The position numbers were made by a program, and so were the translations under genes. Shown in pieces: positions 49,953 through 64,000 of a stretch of DNA of 64,000 bases (position 1 is its first letter; every line of letters begins with the position of its first letter). The DNA is taken from the NCBI GenBank assembly GCA_036937835.1, contig CM072879.1, positions 14,563,001 to 14,627,000 on the forward strand, read 5' to 3'. The DNA comes from Pampus argenteus. Lineage: Eukaryota; Chordata; Actinopteri; Scombriformes; Stromateidae. Under the pieces are notes generated by a model. It did not search any database, had not been told where the DNA came from, and saw only the letters and a program-made list of their open reading frames with translations.

Positions 49953-50185
49953 ACCAGAGCTACAGTAAGTTAATCAATTACTTGATCAATCAGCAACTAT
50001 TTTGATAATCAGTTAATGACTCCAGGTTTTCAATTGAGAATTTGCCACTTTTCTTGGCTTAACATTAGTATGTTGTATCACCCACCCGTCATATAAAAAC
50101 ATTTGATGACATTTGTTATTGAATGTCAATTTTTAGTTAATCAAAGAGAAAATAATCAGCAAATTAATTGACTAAAAAAAAGCGA
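49953..50185. repeat. Dispersed teleost repeat with AATCAATTA ends, copy 2 (diverged)
   Basis: It contains gttaatcaattacttgatca, gcaactattttgataatcag, then caaagagaaaataatcagca and ttaattgac. This is the same layout as the copy at 27630-27935. It lies in the 3' flank of the SK channel gene. Confidence 0.65.
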
Positions 50186-50261
50186 AATCTGAATTAAAGT
50201 TTGTAATATCAAGATGTAATCTAAATATTATAACTTTAACTTCTAATGAAGATCTTTTTCT

Positions 50262-50267
50262 AATAAA
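50262..50267 (+). terminator. Candidate polyadenylation signal (AATAAA) of the SK channel gene
   Basis: It is the clearest AATAAA downstream of the channel stop, 617 bases on. It lies only about 85 bases from the opposing rps27 signal (50352-50357), so the two convergent transcripts would end almost against each other. Confidence 0.45.
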
Positions 50268-50351
50268 GATGATGCTGTTGTATTAAATGTTTGACAGAAA
50301 ATAATTTCCTTGAAGTAACCACACAAACATTTCCTTTAGCCAAAACAATAT

Positions 50352-50357
50352 TTTATT
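50352..50357 (-). terminator. rps27: Polyadenylation signal (AATAAA) of rps27
   Basis: The + strand TTTATT reads AATAAA on the minus strand, about 180 bases after the rps27 stop. Confidence 0.6.
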
Positions 50358-50537
50358 AAGAGAGACAGGGTTGGAGGGTGGAGTAACAGCAACAAACGAT
50401 CTGTCAACAAAGACAGTGGAAATCCCATTTGTTGTCTAGATCCTCATCAGGTCTCATTTCAGATGAGACCTTTGGGTCAACGCGCTGATATCAACCGGTC
50501 CATGCCCTCCTCTCCCCTTCAGCTCCATGGAGAACAG

Positions 50538-52388
<1,851 letters not shown>

Positions 52389-52414
52389 GTTGGCGAGGAA
52401 ATAGCCGCTGCCGA

Positions 52415-52510
52415 AAAGGAGGCATTACCGGAAGCGACGGGCTGATATCGACAGTTCCTTTGAGCACGAGCAGGATGTGACGTCTTTAACACGACGTGGC
52501 GGCCATATTG
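52415..52510 (-). promoter_or_regulatory. rps27: rps27 promoter with 5'TOP start, ETS, CRE-like and YY1-like sites
   Basis: On the minus strand CCTCCTTTTCGG (52422-52411) is a 5'-terminal oligopyrimidine start, the mTOR-responsive hallmark of ribosomal protein mRNAs. It lies about 30 bases before the ATG. Just upstream are an ETS site (ACCGGAAGCG on the + strand, 52427-52436), a CRE-like TGACGTC (52478-52484) and a YY1-like GGCCATATTGG (52501-52511). There is no TATA box. The transcription start is inferred from the TOP motif. Confidence 0.7.
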
Positions 52511-53135
52511 GTGAGGTCGAAACTCCACCCTGCTCAACATGGTTTTATTTTTAGCAAACTTGAAATCAGTTTTAATTTACTTCAGACAGTTAATAATTTT
52601 ATTTATTATTATTTTATATTTATTATTATAATTTCATACTTTTTAAATTGCATGTTGTTAATAGTTTATGCCAGAAGTCCTGTCTTCTAAAAGGTACAGA
52701 CATTTATTTGATTACTTCACATAAAGGTTATTTTACATTTAACTCAACATTTAATTAACTTTTTACCTGCCTAGACTCATCAGTAGTTTCTTGGCTAGTT
52801 TGCAAAGTTTGATGTACAAAGTAATACGAGTAGTTTGTTTTTGTTTTTATTATTTTATTAATATTTATCATTTTACTTCAGTAAAATCAGAGTGAATTAC
52901 TTCTTACCTAATTTTATTTTCTGTTATGGTATTTCAAAGTCATCATACTTAAAGCACAAACAGAGGTTTGTGTTGGGAAATCTCTGTTAGTGTCAGTTTA
53001 CTTTCTTCATCTCATGCCTCACAAACAGTTCAGGAAACACATATTAAAACGTTTTTGTAATTAATAAATAACTGTAAAAATATACAGTGTAGTGAAGTTA
53101 GAATACAGTCTGTAAAAGTGAAAGCTCTCCCAACA

Positions 53136-53263
53136 CTACACCCCCTGTCCCTCCTCCTCCTCCTCCATCTGTTCACAACTATTCTTGTTGAGAGGGTCCC
53201 TGAGTGTCATCAGTTCTTTTATCTTCACATAGGACTCACACTCTGGAGGGAAGTGGTTTCTCT

Positions 53264-53334
<71 letters not shown>

Positions 53335-56300
53335 AATAACCATACAAAGCATCTTCATAGTATATAAATAGTAGAACATACTTCAATACTTTTCTCCTAT
53401 GGAAGTGCTGTTAAACAGTGCACTGCACATGAAACCCACCTGCAGACAGAGGCGCAGCAGACCTCCACCTTCAGCCTGCGTCTGCAGTGACGACAGGAAC
53501 AGAAGCAATGACTTCTCTGTTATTCTGTTTCCTACACAAATATACACATGACATGATCAGGGTTCATAATTTATTTTGAATGAATAGCTGCTAATTAACC
53601 AACAGCTTGCCTTGAAAAAAATCTAAATACCCCGCCTCCCCTCTCTCTCTCTCTCTCTTTCTCCCTCTCTCTCTCTAACTGTAACTATGGTTGTGCTGGA
53701 AATACCTTGGACGTGAAATGTTTTGGGATTTTGAGGTAACTCTCCATAGTTACTCACCTGCCAGGTTGAGGGAGGTGAGAGTTGTGTTTCCAGGCAGAAT
53801 GAGCTGTCCGTCCCTGTGCTGCACAGACTGGTCCAGCAGGGGGTTCACTATCTCCACCAACTCTACCAGCTGGTGGAGAAAGACAGAAGTAAACAAGTGC
53901 ATGACAGTCTGCTGTATGTTGAAATCATATTTATCATCAAGAATATTTTGTTTCAAAAGAAAATTGCATAAAACAAACCCCATTCATGTCAGTGCTTGAT
54001 TTATCCTGCTGCAAAACAAACTATAATACAAAATAGTAAAACAAAAACAAAAAAAACATAAATTATTAAATGAAGAATGCTATGTGTGTTTATATACATG
54101 TGGTGCACACATTGAAAGAGCATGTTTCTGGTACCTCCTGTGTTGTTGTTTGTTTCTGTTTTCCCCCCGGCTTGCCACCTTTACTCTGAGGCACCTTAAG
54201 ATCAGAAGCTAGAAGAGATTTAAACAAATGAAAAAGTAAATACAGCTGCAGTCTCAAGATAATAGAACAAGTAACAGGAGCGATTACGTTTCTTGTTAGA
54301 CTTTATGTTCTCTTTGCTGGAGAGCTTCTCGTCTTTTTTGGCTGTTTCCTGTAATTTAATAGATGCCAAGATTACATGTCAGAAGATTTATGGCCATTCA
54401 CATTTTAACATTCACTTTTACTGTCCTTTTCACTGATGTTTAGCACCTTACCCTTTTTTTAGAAGTGCTTTTGTTCAGTGAAGTGCTGCTTGGTACTGAG
54501 GGAAGTTGGTCAGAAGGCAGCTGGTCAGCAGATGATTGATCAGCATCGACCCCAAGAGATGACTAAAAAGAGTGAGAACAAGTGTTTATATTCAAGATTA
54601 ATTTCCAGGTGTTAATGTTACACATTGCCACACTTACAGTCTGCATGCTCTCCAGGAGCAGCTTTCTCCTCTCCACAACTTCCTCATGAGTAAGTGCAAA
54701 CTCACCAAGTATCTGAAAGCGTAGAGGCTTATCACATTAAATAACATAATGCTATGAGCAAAATACGATTTAAAACATCTTAACCACTGATTTAAACAAA
54801 TTATCTCCAAGTTAAAGTCTTTTAATGTAAGTGGATACCGCAGCCAGATGAGCAGCCCCTGAGTCTCCAATCTGATTGTTGGACAGTGAGAGAAGGAGCA
54901 ACGCACGATTCAACCGCAGGCCCTGAGACACAAATCAGGAAACACATTAACTGTCATGAAGGTAACATATTGGGAGAACATGCAATAGACTAGATTATAC
55001 CTGTGCAATATGTGCAGCGCCTGCATCACCAATAGAGTTGAATGCTAGGTTGAGTGAGCAGAGGTTCTTGTTAGCAGATCTGGTTGTTGAGAGAGCTGAC
55101 CCGATCAGACGCGCGCCCTCATCTCCTATCCGGTTATTTCGCAGGGACAAGTGAGTGAGGCTTGACGAAAAGAAAAACACAAAATGAATCTGGCAGGTTT
55201 TTTGCACCTATATGTATGTATGTACTGTATGTGTGTGTCGGAAGTATTGTACTTTATGTGAGATGTGTATGTGACTCACACACTTTCTTCAGACAAGAGA
55301 AGGTGGTAGCTCTGCTCTGAAAGAGGGTTGCCCTCTAATGTCACAACCCTGCCACAAATAAAAAAGAGTAACCCTGCAGTGACTGATAACATTCAACATG
55401 CTGTGGTATATCTCTCTCTGCAACTTCCAATTACCGTGAATCCAAGTGAATTTGCAGTGTGACTGACAGGAGAATCGACTCACCTGAGGTTGGAGCACAA
55501 AGATATTGTGTTCATTAGGGAGATTACCATTCGATCTGTCAGTCCAGCCTGCCAAAACCTGCAACACAGTGGACAATATTACACAAACAAACAAAACAAA
55601 ACAGTGGCAGATGCACCCTGCGCTCTGTCACAAGAGGACACCTCTCTCCAGCTGCTCATTACTTACTGAAGGCTCTGCAGCTTGCTCAAAGATGGAAGCA
55701 TCTTGTTCAGTACACGGACAATCTGCTCATCTGCTTCCCATCCTGTTTATTCATGACAAATTATATAATGTTGTTACCGAACAAACAAAGACACTGTTAA
55801 GTTCCAACAACAATTCATGCAATTTCAGTACAGAAATACTGAATGACATGATTACAGAAGGCTCAGAAAGCCAAATGTGAAAGTGAGGACTTTGAATTTC
55901 ACGTCAGAGTAAAATATGGTATTTATTTCTTTGTTGTGTTGCTGTACCAGACACTTTGATGCTTGTGGTGCTGAGGGGGTCTTCATTCTCCAGCTGTACT
56001 TGGAGGCATGGCTTAGACCAGAAACGTGCAGTATTTATCTGGGACTGGATGTTCTCTGAAGGCACAGTTATGTTAATTATAAATAAACTGAAGGTGGGAT
56101 GACAAAACAGACAATTACTGTGCATTCAGATTTCCTATACAGCAAAAATGTCAACATTAATTTAAGTCTACATATTTCAGTTTTGGACTTATCAGCTCTA
56201 CTAGTTAACAGCCAACACTGTCTAATCAATTATTACTGAAAAACCAACACTGAAAAAATATGCATTAAGTATTTTTATGATCCTTCTCTCAGTACAAATG

Positions 56301-57212
56301 TGTTGCGATCATGCAAGCTCTTGCTTACCTGTGTTCCCTCCTTCATCGTCGGCGGTGGAGGAGTCTGGTTGCTTGGTGCTGACAGCTGGGGTATCTTTCA
56401 TATCCAGAAGACCACAAAGTTTAGGGAAGTCAATCTCCACATTGCCTGAGCACTGATATTCATCTGTAGGATAGTGGGTTTATATAATAGCTTTTAACAC
56501 AGAAGACCAAATAGAAAACAACAGCTTTAAAAATGTTTCTTACCAAAGGTTTGAGCAGGCGTTTCATTTGGAGTCGATCCTGTAGAGTAACAGAAGCAAA
56601 ATATTTAGTACCCAACCACTTAAACAGTTAAAAATCATATTTGTGTCATTTGTGACATTATTAAAATGCTAAAATTATTTCCACATTTCCTGATTGACTT
56701 GATTGTGGGTAAAGCTAATGAGTAAGTGCTTCAATGCTTGTTGTAAAGACACAAGTCATTCAGATGGACTCCTACGTTGTTATTCTGCAGACATCTAAAT
56801 AAAATGTACATAGTTTTTATGACATATGAGATACGTAATATATAATACATTTCAAGGTGATACGTAGTACTTTTTAATTCACTATATTTATTTGAAAGCA
56901 ATCGCCTCTAGTTATTTACAGATTCATATTGTATATGCTATAGTCTATTAGCAACGACACTGTATACATTGTAGTGGCTTTTAAACCACTAAATCTAGTA
57001 TATTAAGGCTTTATACTTACATACGTTTACTTTATACTGTAGCTATATTTTAATTTTATTTATAGATTATGTTTATTTAAACACTTGACTCCTCAGTGAC
57101 AGCTAACAGTGTAACGCTGATTTCTGACATGACCTGTATTTTTCGAGCTTCCCTCCTCGGTCCCAACATTCGTCTTTTCTGTCTTGTCTTTTGCGTGTCT
57201 CCTTCTGGACAT
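53136..57212 (-). CDS. lrrc71: Leucine-rich repeat-containing protein 71
   Basis: Sixteen coding exons on the minus strand: 57212-57134, 56579-56544, 56463-56329, 56055-55948, 55742-55667, 55558-55484, 55348-55280, 55160-55001, 54922-54839, 54712-54638, 54562-54452, 54348-54288, 54208-54135, 53869-53758, 53531-53440 and 53261-53136. They close to 490 residues. A charged N terminus (MSRRRHAKDKTEK) precedes RNI-type leucine-rich repeats such as LTHLSLRNNRIGDEGARLIG, LCSLNLAFNSIGDAGAAHIA and LLLLSLSNNQIGDSGAAHLA. A low-complexity Ser/Lys-rich linker follows, then one more repeat block (TSLNLAGNRITEKSLLLFLS) and an acidic tail (MEEEEE). The molecular role of LRRC71 is not well established, to my knowledge. 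The assignment rests on repeat layout, length and the 1q21-q23 neighbourhood. Exon boundaries were fixed by phase. Confidence 0.87.
53262..53332. repeat. (AG)n microsatellite forming the polypyrimidine tract of the last lrrc71 exon
   Basis: About 70 bases of AG, with three CAG interruptions on the + strand. On the minus strand it is a CT tract that ends directly in the CAG acceptor of lrrc71 exon 16 (53261). Confidence 0.9.
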
Positions 57213-57897
57213 TGTTGTGTCTTAAAGTTAAATATAACTCATCAGATAATAAGTCGCTTTGCTGCTACAGCTAGCTACAATGAAGCGCTGGTTGTCACTG
57301 GCGTTGCTATGGTAACCCTGAGTTCAACGCGAGATTTTCTGGCAATATTCTTCACTAGTTGTCTTGTTTAGTTTAATGCATGGTAGCATATAAGATAAAC
57401 ATTAGATGAGATAGATTAGATAAATGTTTATACATATATAAAAATCTAAGTTGTAAGTGCGAAGTCAGTACTGCTGAGATTGAACTTCCCCACTAAATTA
57501 ATCAATTCTTAAATAGTTCTGTAATATCGCGAGAATTGTCATATGACTGTTAGGTGTCATCCGTTCAGTATAGAGCATATGGGAAGCAAGAATTGAGATT
57601 TGAGTTTGATTTTTTTGACTCTGGTCTTTTATTTTCTAGGCTTTTATTTTAGAAACTACAACACTGCATTTTCAGTATATACACGCTGCTGAGCCATGAC
57701 ACATTATAAAATAAATTATATGTTTATCAAGCTGCTTGCACTAAATGAAACAGTATTTCCTTTTTCAGATTCAGAAATGTGTTACAAGTGAAAATTATCA
57801 TTGCTGGACATGTTGCTATGGTGGTTTGTATTGTGGGTGTGTGTGTTGGTATTAAAAACACAACAACATAAAGTGTATTCACAATAATGTAGTGCTT

Positions 57898-57903
57898 TTT
57901 ATT
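57898..57903 (-). terminator. ash1l: Candidate polyadenylation signal (AATAAA) of ash1l
   Basis: TTTATT on the + strand reads AATAAA on the minus strand. It would end the ash1l transcript about 0.7 kb before the start of lrrc71. Confidence 0.45.
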
Positions 57904-58552
57904 AAAAAAACAAACAAAAAAAACAAAAAAACAAATATAAAACAAAAAGTAAAAACCAACAGCATTTTTTTCATGACTTAAGAATCATAATTACAAACTT
58001 TTAACGAGTGGAAGAAGTTTTTTTTGACAAACTGTACACATCACAAAATGTCCACCAGTCTGCCATTTACAATGCTTGCATCTCATTTTGTGATTGTCTA
58101 AAAATAACTAAACAAATCACACAAAACACACAAATACAAGTACAAGCATCATACAATGACCGCTATCACAAAACGGAACCATTTCCTATTTTAAAAGAAA
58201 AAAAATAATAAAATAATAATAATAATAGCATGATATTGGGCTGACAGCTTTACCTTTGTTTCTGTCACCGTTTAAAAATATCATAACATTTTCATGTTGG
58301 TTTGTTTTTTTAGTGTTCAACACTTTGCAGCAAAAAACAAGGAGTACATTTCTCCTTAAAAAGTAATATTATTAACAATATTCAGTGACAACGGTTGTTG
58401 TTGCTGAGTCACTGTCATGTCCCCAATGCCTTCTGTGTCCGTTCGACAATCTTCTCGCTCATGCAGTACATAGATGAATTTCATTTATAGGCAACAAACC
58501 TCAGCTTAAGTTTTTATGTCGTCAGGACAGTTATGGTGAGATTTTTTTGGAC

Positions 58553-58586
<34 letters not shown>

Positions 58587-60309
58587 AAAAATTCCTCCAA
58601 GCTTAAGTGTCTTCATTATAGTAATACAAACAGAAGAAATTATAATATTATCATTATTATAATAATCATAATACCTTTAGGGCTGAGTCCTGTACAGTAC
58701 AATAATAAACAAAATCCATTTTTCAAGATATTGCTTTTGGAGACACTCCTCAATGTAAAGTGTGTATATATATACATAACTTGGCACTGTACAGCTTTCC
58801 TGTTCCCTCGCTCTCCCTCCATCAGTGTCTCATTCTCGTCACTTCTCTGTCAGTTTACCGCATTGGGACTTTGCAGGCTGTCCCTTTTTAGCAGAGGCAT
58901 TTAGGGGGGGGGTGAAAAGGAAAAGAAATCTCATCAAATATTACAATTTCTTTTAAAACATTCTCCATGGCAACCAGGAACATAGTCGAAAGACAAAAAG
59001 AAAAAAAAAAGTCCCTTCCCCTCCCAATATACAGTATACACCGCCCCACCCGTCTCACAGAATATAAGAAAATATGACCATCACGATACATTTCATGTTA
59101 AGTATTGTTTTCCATAGTTTCTTAAAACTGTTAATTGCCATCGAGCCCTTAATTTTTTTTTTCCATTTTTTTTTTTAAAAAGGTATATCTTCAAGAAATC
59201 TGGCAGAGTACAGACACACAGTAAGCGTGTACGCACGCACACACTCACTCACGCAAGGCAGTTGGCGAACACGGCTGTGTAAGGCGTTACAGTTGAAGCC
59301 GGTGTCCCCCCGCCCGCCTGATTTAGTTAAGCTGGTGAATCATGTTACTTCAAAAAGAGGGGCGAAGCTGACTGCCTCACAAAAAAAATAATAATTATAA
59401 TAATTAAAATTAAAACCTCAACAAGACACTTTGACTGACAGAAGTGCACACTCAATCCTCCCTCCCCTCCCTTCTCCTTTAAAAACAAACACACCCCTGG
59501 CCTCTTCTGTGCCTAAATGGTTTACTACAGTATAACAGGAAAAAGATAAAAGACTTTTTAACTCGCTTTTTTTTTTCTCAGACTGCATCATCCAATACTG
59601 TGAGTGTTAGTGTGTTTTCATTATAGATACATTACACAGAGCTTCACAATATCCATGGTACCAAAAGTGCAGTTCACTACCCTCTTTCTCTTTCTTATGA
59701 GCAGCATCTGAGCACACTGCTCAACATACATTTTTTCCTATGTCATTGTCTCCCTCGGTCCCGCGCAGATCTTATCTTATTTCTTACATTTTGTCATTAC
59801 AGCTAGGCCCCACTAGGGGGAACAATTCTCCAGCATTATCATCCCCGCTGACTGAAACTGACCAGCCATCCCTCTCTCAGTCTATCCCTATTCAGTACCA
59901 CTTGTTTCATGTCTGATGCTTGCTAGTGGAATTCATCTACCCATGTCTGTAATGTTCAATGCATTTAAGTGCATGGGTTACTTCTCATATGTTCATTGTT
60001 CAACAAATGGTTTTTGCATCACACTACTTAAATAAGTAAGAAGTCTGGGTCGGCTGTCTCTTCGTGCTGCTTGAAAACTCCTGAAAAGCTGAAATTGCCA
60101 TGAAGTCAGCGCTTCCGAACCCCATCCACCCTCTCAGAGTTGAGTTGACAGTCTTGGAAGAGGTAAGCTGGAAGAGGCCCCAAGGGATGCATTGTGGTCC
60201 TTAATGGTTGGATAGCCAACAATGCTCATTTCCCTTCTTGCTGTCTCTCCATTTTCTGCCCCTTGCTCACAAACTGAAAGGCAGTGTGCTTGCCAGGCAC
60301 GTAGCAATG
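57904..60309 (-). other. ash1l: Probable 3' UTR of ash1l
   Basis: About 2.4 kb follow the ash1l stop without another gene or strong signal. The region is AT-rich, with A/T homopolymers including a 28-base A run (58558-58585 on the + strand). No coding frame with similarity was seen. The extent is inferred from the hexamer at 57898-57903; shorter isoforms are possible. Confidence 0.5.
58558..58585. repeat. 28-base poly(A) run (+ strand)
   Basis: A mononucleotide repeat within the probable ash1l 3' UTR, poly(T) in the transcript sense. Confidence 0.9.
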
Positions 60310-63300
60310 TTATTTTCTGCCAACAAAATCACCGAATCCGAGCGTCCGTCGCCGTAGCCGCCGCCCAGCGCCCTCCTCCAGGAGATAAGTGACATCTATG
60401 GCTGTTGGAAGAACACAGAAAGAGGGGGAGCGCTTAGGAGCTTAGACAGAAATAGCTGACAGGTGAGGTCTCATATCAATGAAACAGCAAAGGTAAAGGT
60501 AGGCAAAGGTGTTTCTTCTGCTACTGATGCTTTAATCTTCAAAGTGCTCAAAAAAGTCTGATAGAGTTGGCAACCTTCTTTCGAACTGTAAGCCTTGGAA
60601 GCTGTGTCCAAAAAGGTTTGTGACTTTCTGAAAGCACCTATCAGGCTTTTGACAGGCGTGCTCAGGTGTTCAGATGTCATTTTGGGCAGGGTCGTCTAGA
60701 GTCCTTGTCACTCCAAGTTTTGTTACACTCCTTTCTTCCTGTTCTTAATATTCATCTACAAATAAAAGCATATTGTTTCTTAATCTGTTGCATTGCAATG
60801 CTTTATCTGCAAATTTTTCCCTTTGTGCTTCCTGCAGCTGTTTCACGCTTGACAACAAGGCATGACGGGCTTTGGGTGGCTTTTATTGTGAAGCAGCTGC
60901 AGGAGTTCAGTTTGTAAGATAAAGCTATTCTACATTTATCTTAATAGTCAATAAACCCCATGAAAAGATCAACAATGGTTAAGTCTTTAAATACTCATAA
61001 ACATGTAAATTGTTAAAAATGTACTGGACACTAGTTTCTAGCAGCAGTAAATTGTGCCTTTGTTTTGGGACTATTTTTTAGCAGCGGACTAATACACATT
61101 TGGTACTCTAGTGAGTTATTCTCACTGGTGTTGACTTGATAATGAAAGAACTATAGTTTAGTTAGTTAATAGTTAATAGTTTTTATGGCACAGAAAAGTA
61201 ATCTAGATCAAGCTTTAGATACGCAGCACTTGATAGTAAAATCAATTAATAGCTGGTTTTAGTCTTTCCATGAAATTTGTTGAGAATAAGAAAAATACAG
61301 AATGTCACCGGTTATTGTTAAAAGTTGATTCTAGATTTCATATTTTTTGGTCAGCAGATTGAAGCAATGAAACAACAGACTGAAACACTGCATGGGAGGA
61401 AGAGACGTCATTGCAGTTTGGAAAAAGCATGAAAAAAACAGCAGATGAGAAAAATGAGAAAGAAATGAGGCTCCCATCTGTTACAGAAATGCTAAAAACA
61501 GTATGACAAAAATATGAGTGAACAGCAAAATCTGAAGTGCAGATAGTGCTTCCTCTTCATTCCCAACTCCGTCTAATGTGACAGTTTCTTGCCATTCACA
61601 AAAAGTACAAAAAATGTTATCCAATATGTTTAAATGATGCGTCACACCAAGCGATCTGAAGCTTTAACCCTTATTCATCTGTTGACCTACCCCCCTGCTT
61701 CGTGCTCGCTCCCTCACCATTCTTGTTGGGTGTTCTGTGCAGCAGATCCAACAGAATCTTGTTGAGCCGTTCTCTCTGGGCCTCCCTCCTGCCCAGCACT
61801 GGGTGGTGCAGCGGCGAGGAGGCCAAGGAGGACGGGAGCTCAAGCATCTCTCCTATCCTCTCTGCAGAACCTTCCTCCAGCTCCTTGCGCTCCTCAGCCT
61901 CCCGTCCATCCTCTTCCTCCTCCTCCTCCTCCTCCTCCTCGTCTTCGTCCTTGTCTCCCTCCCCTTCCTGTTCCGCTTGTCGGGGTTTGCCTGATAGGAG
62001 TTCGGGATCCTCCGGAGCCATGTCCATGTCATCCTCTACTCCTCTCCTGTCTTCAGCCTCGGGTGGGAAGTCGTCAACCCGATCGCAGGAAGAGCCGTCG
62101 TCTTCGCAGCCTTCAGCTCCTTTGGGTCGTTCGCTCTTCCAGGCCGAGCGGCCTCCGTTCCTCTTGTAGTTGTCGGGAACGTAGTGAGGCTGCAAAAACA
62201 ACTCACCATCAGAATTGGGTCAAAGAGCATTTAGAAATACTTAATACGTATGGTTTGATGTAGCTATGTTAGGCTTCAGATGGTTAGGGTTAACAATTGG
62301 ATAATCAGTGCCAGGAAATTTAGATCACATGACAGTTTTGTATTTTGATGTGGTTTACTGAGCTCTAACTATGTGGTTTGCATCTGAAACAAAAAGCTGA
62401 TGTGGTTTTGCCTCATTTGTTTCTGGTTAGCTCTGCCTTCACCTGTGATTGTGTTGGAGCAGGGTGAACACTGAGAGCAAGCTAAGCCCCAGGCTGTAAT
62501 ATTACCTCCACTCTTAAAATATCTTCAATGTTTATAATTCAGTAATAGATCCTGGCGCTGCAGTCCCACCCTGTCTGGGTCACTCACCGAGAAGTCTCTT
62601 TTGGGCGCCAGCCGCTTGGGGAAGTGGTTGAAGGCATATGGCTTGGTGCAGACTGGGTAGCGGTTACGATGGATCTTGTAGAACAGGTGAGCCGATTTAT
62701 CCAAGCGGTAATCGCAGATGTAGACATCCTGCTCTTTCACACCTTTAGGGCGTCCTGTGGAGAAGGTGAACTTTGGATTAGTCAGGAAATGCCATAATTG
62801 GCCTTCAGAAAATGTTCTAGTAAATGCATATATATGTGTGTATATATAAACACATCTGAATTTTCTAGTAAGCCAGTGAGGCTCAACAGTTGTTTTTGAG
62901 AGAGTTCACTAATTGATCTGACGACCCTCTAAACACATGTCCATATCAGCACGTGTTCCCTCACCCTTGCAGAAAGTGTAGAGATCGAGGACACAGCAGG
63001 TTCCCACTACTGCCTCCAGCGGGATGATCTCGTAGAGCGGCATGCGGAATAACTCGTTCTGATAGAACCGCCGTGATGGAGAATGATGCGTCTCATGAGG
63101 ACGGAAGTAGTGGTGGCCAAAGGCAAACCTCTCACCCCTTCAGAGTTTTAGTACATATATAGAAAAGGACAGAATATTACACAATGTGACACAAATTGAC
63201 GAGCCCATCAATAATCACAAGCTATATTATTACATTATATGCATATTATTTAAATGTAACTCATGCTAGATATTCACAAAGCTACATCTGATTAACTTAC

Positions 63301-63889
63301 TTTTCATTCTTCCAAAGTTTTTCTATTCGGAAGATGTCCAGTTTGTCTCGGTTGATGTGAGACAAGAGACGGTAAGACTGTCTGACAGGCTGGCCCTCAG
63401 GTGTGCGTCTGCTGTCTCTCATCAGATATACACAGTCACCTGTACACAGACACTGACAGGTTACTTGTCTACAATGGTATAATTTTACAAGAAATTGATC
63501 ACTTCATATTTAACTCACTTGACAGGTTTTAAATACAGTATCAGTTCTTTGTCTGAATCTTTACAGAGAATCACAATGTGACAGGTCATAAGGCAACGTG
63601 ATTACATATCAAACGTAGTTTTGCTAGACTCACCTGGATTCACCTTCATGCTGTATTTCCATTAAAAAATTTATGTTTGAGTGACATGCTGTCAACGAGC
63701 AGATGGAAAATTGTACTCTTTAAAATAAGATCCACTCGAACTGCTTTAACTAAACTTTTACAAACACACATGACTGATGGTTTCTAGAGTTCCTGTACCT
63801 TGGTGTAGCAGCAGGTCATCTCTAAGGAGGCAGATGTAGTAGACAGAGCCGGCCTGGGCGTAGCTGGGTTGGGGTATCATGGGAACTTC
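60310..63889 (-). CDS. ash1l: ASH1L histone methyltransferase, C-terminal part with BAH domain (partial)
   Basis: Six minus-strand exons are visible: 63889-63799, 63439-63301, 63137-62965, 62754-62588, 62189-61718 and 60401-60310. The window edge cuts the gene; the AWS-SET, bromodomain and PHD exons lie to the right. The visible part encodes the BAH domain (SVYYICLLRDDLLLHQGDCV through DVYICDYRLDKSAHLFYKIH), nearly identical to human ASH1L. The conserved PHYVPDNYKRNGGRS segment follows, then a diverged acidic region, then the conserved end DVTYLLEEGAGRRLRRR...VGRK and stop. ASH1L is a nuclear H3K36 methyltransferase that opposes Polycomb silencing. The exon at 61718-62189 carries a run of about a dozen Glu from a GAG repeat and is larger and more acidic than I recall for mammals. 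Phases are consistent at all five junctions. Confidence 0.96.
61900..61950. repeat. ash1l: Coding (GAG)n trinucleotide repeat in ash1l
   Basis: Tandem CTC/CCT triplets on the + strand encode an unbroken Glu run after GDKDEDE on the minus strand. The frame is kept. Confidence 0.9.
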
Positions 63890-64000
63890 CTGAAGCAGCA
63901 ACAATAACAAAAAAAAATTATTAGGCCGTGAAAGTGACATTAACTTTAGTGGCCTAAGAAGGAAAACCGTTTTGGGTGCAACATTACGTTATGAGGAAAC

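Noticed and set aside
61702..62169. 155-codon + strand open frame, Ser-rich
   Set aside because: It is the exact antisense of the ash1l acidic exon; CTC/TCC triplets read as Ser or Leu.

Overview
This window is vertebrate nuclear DNA, almost certainly from a teleost fish. The genes are split by GT-AG introns, coding density is low, and there are many CA/TG, CT/GA and TA microsatellites. A decayed Tc1-like DNA transposon and several repeat families typical of fish genomes are present, and one gene is an ictacalcin-type S100, a fish lineage. Exon joins were worked out by hand; every complete gene model below closes in frame from ATG to stop.

Layout from left to right: two tandem + strand S100 calcium-binding protein genes (884-1328, S100A1-like; 6390-6956, ictacalcin-like); snx27, sorting nexin 27, + strand, 13 coding exons (8431-16735); a 12.8 kb stretch with no gene I can support, holding a Tc1-like relic and dispersed repeats; an alpha-7-type nicotinic acetylcholine receptor subunit, - strand, 10 exons (29527-40104); a 4.8 kb divergent intergenic region; a small-conductance Ca2+-activated K+ channel of the kcnn1/2/3 group, + strand, 9 exons (44892-49645); rps27, - strand, 4 exons (50538-52388), convergent with the channel gene; lrrc71, - strand, 16 exons (53136-57212); and the 3' part of ash1l, - strand, encoding the BAH domain and C terminus (60310 to the right edge), with a long 3' UTR.

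Most neighbours (S100A genes, SNX27, KCNN3, RPS27, LRRC71, ASH1L) have human counterparts on chromosome 1q21-q23, so this is a piece of that conserved block. The alpha-7-like receptor is the odd member: human CHRNA7 lies elsewhere and the nicotinic gene I associate with human 1q21 is CHRNB2. The fish gene may therefore be one of the alpha-7-related subunits (alpha-8 or alpha-11 type) absent from mammals.

I found no operon, phage, CRISPR array or obviously new multi-gene system. The most interesting points are the head-to-head Ca2+-permeable receptor and Ca2+-activated K+ channel, the divergent S3-S4 loop, pore mouth and tail of the channel, simple repeats that form or abut splice acceptors in three genes, a YY1-type motif over the snx27 start codon, and repeat-poor homeodomain-motif blocks inside receptor introns.
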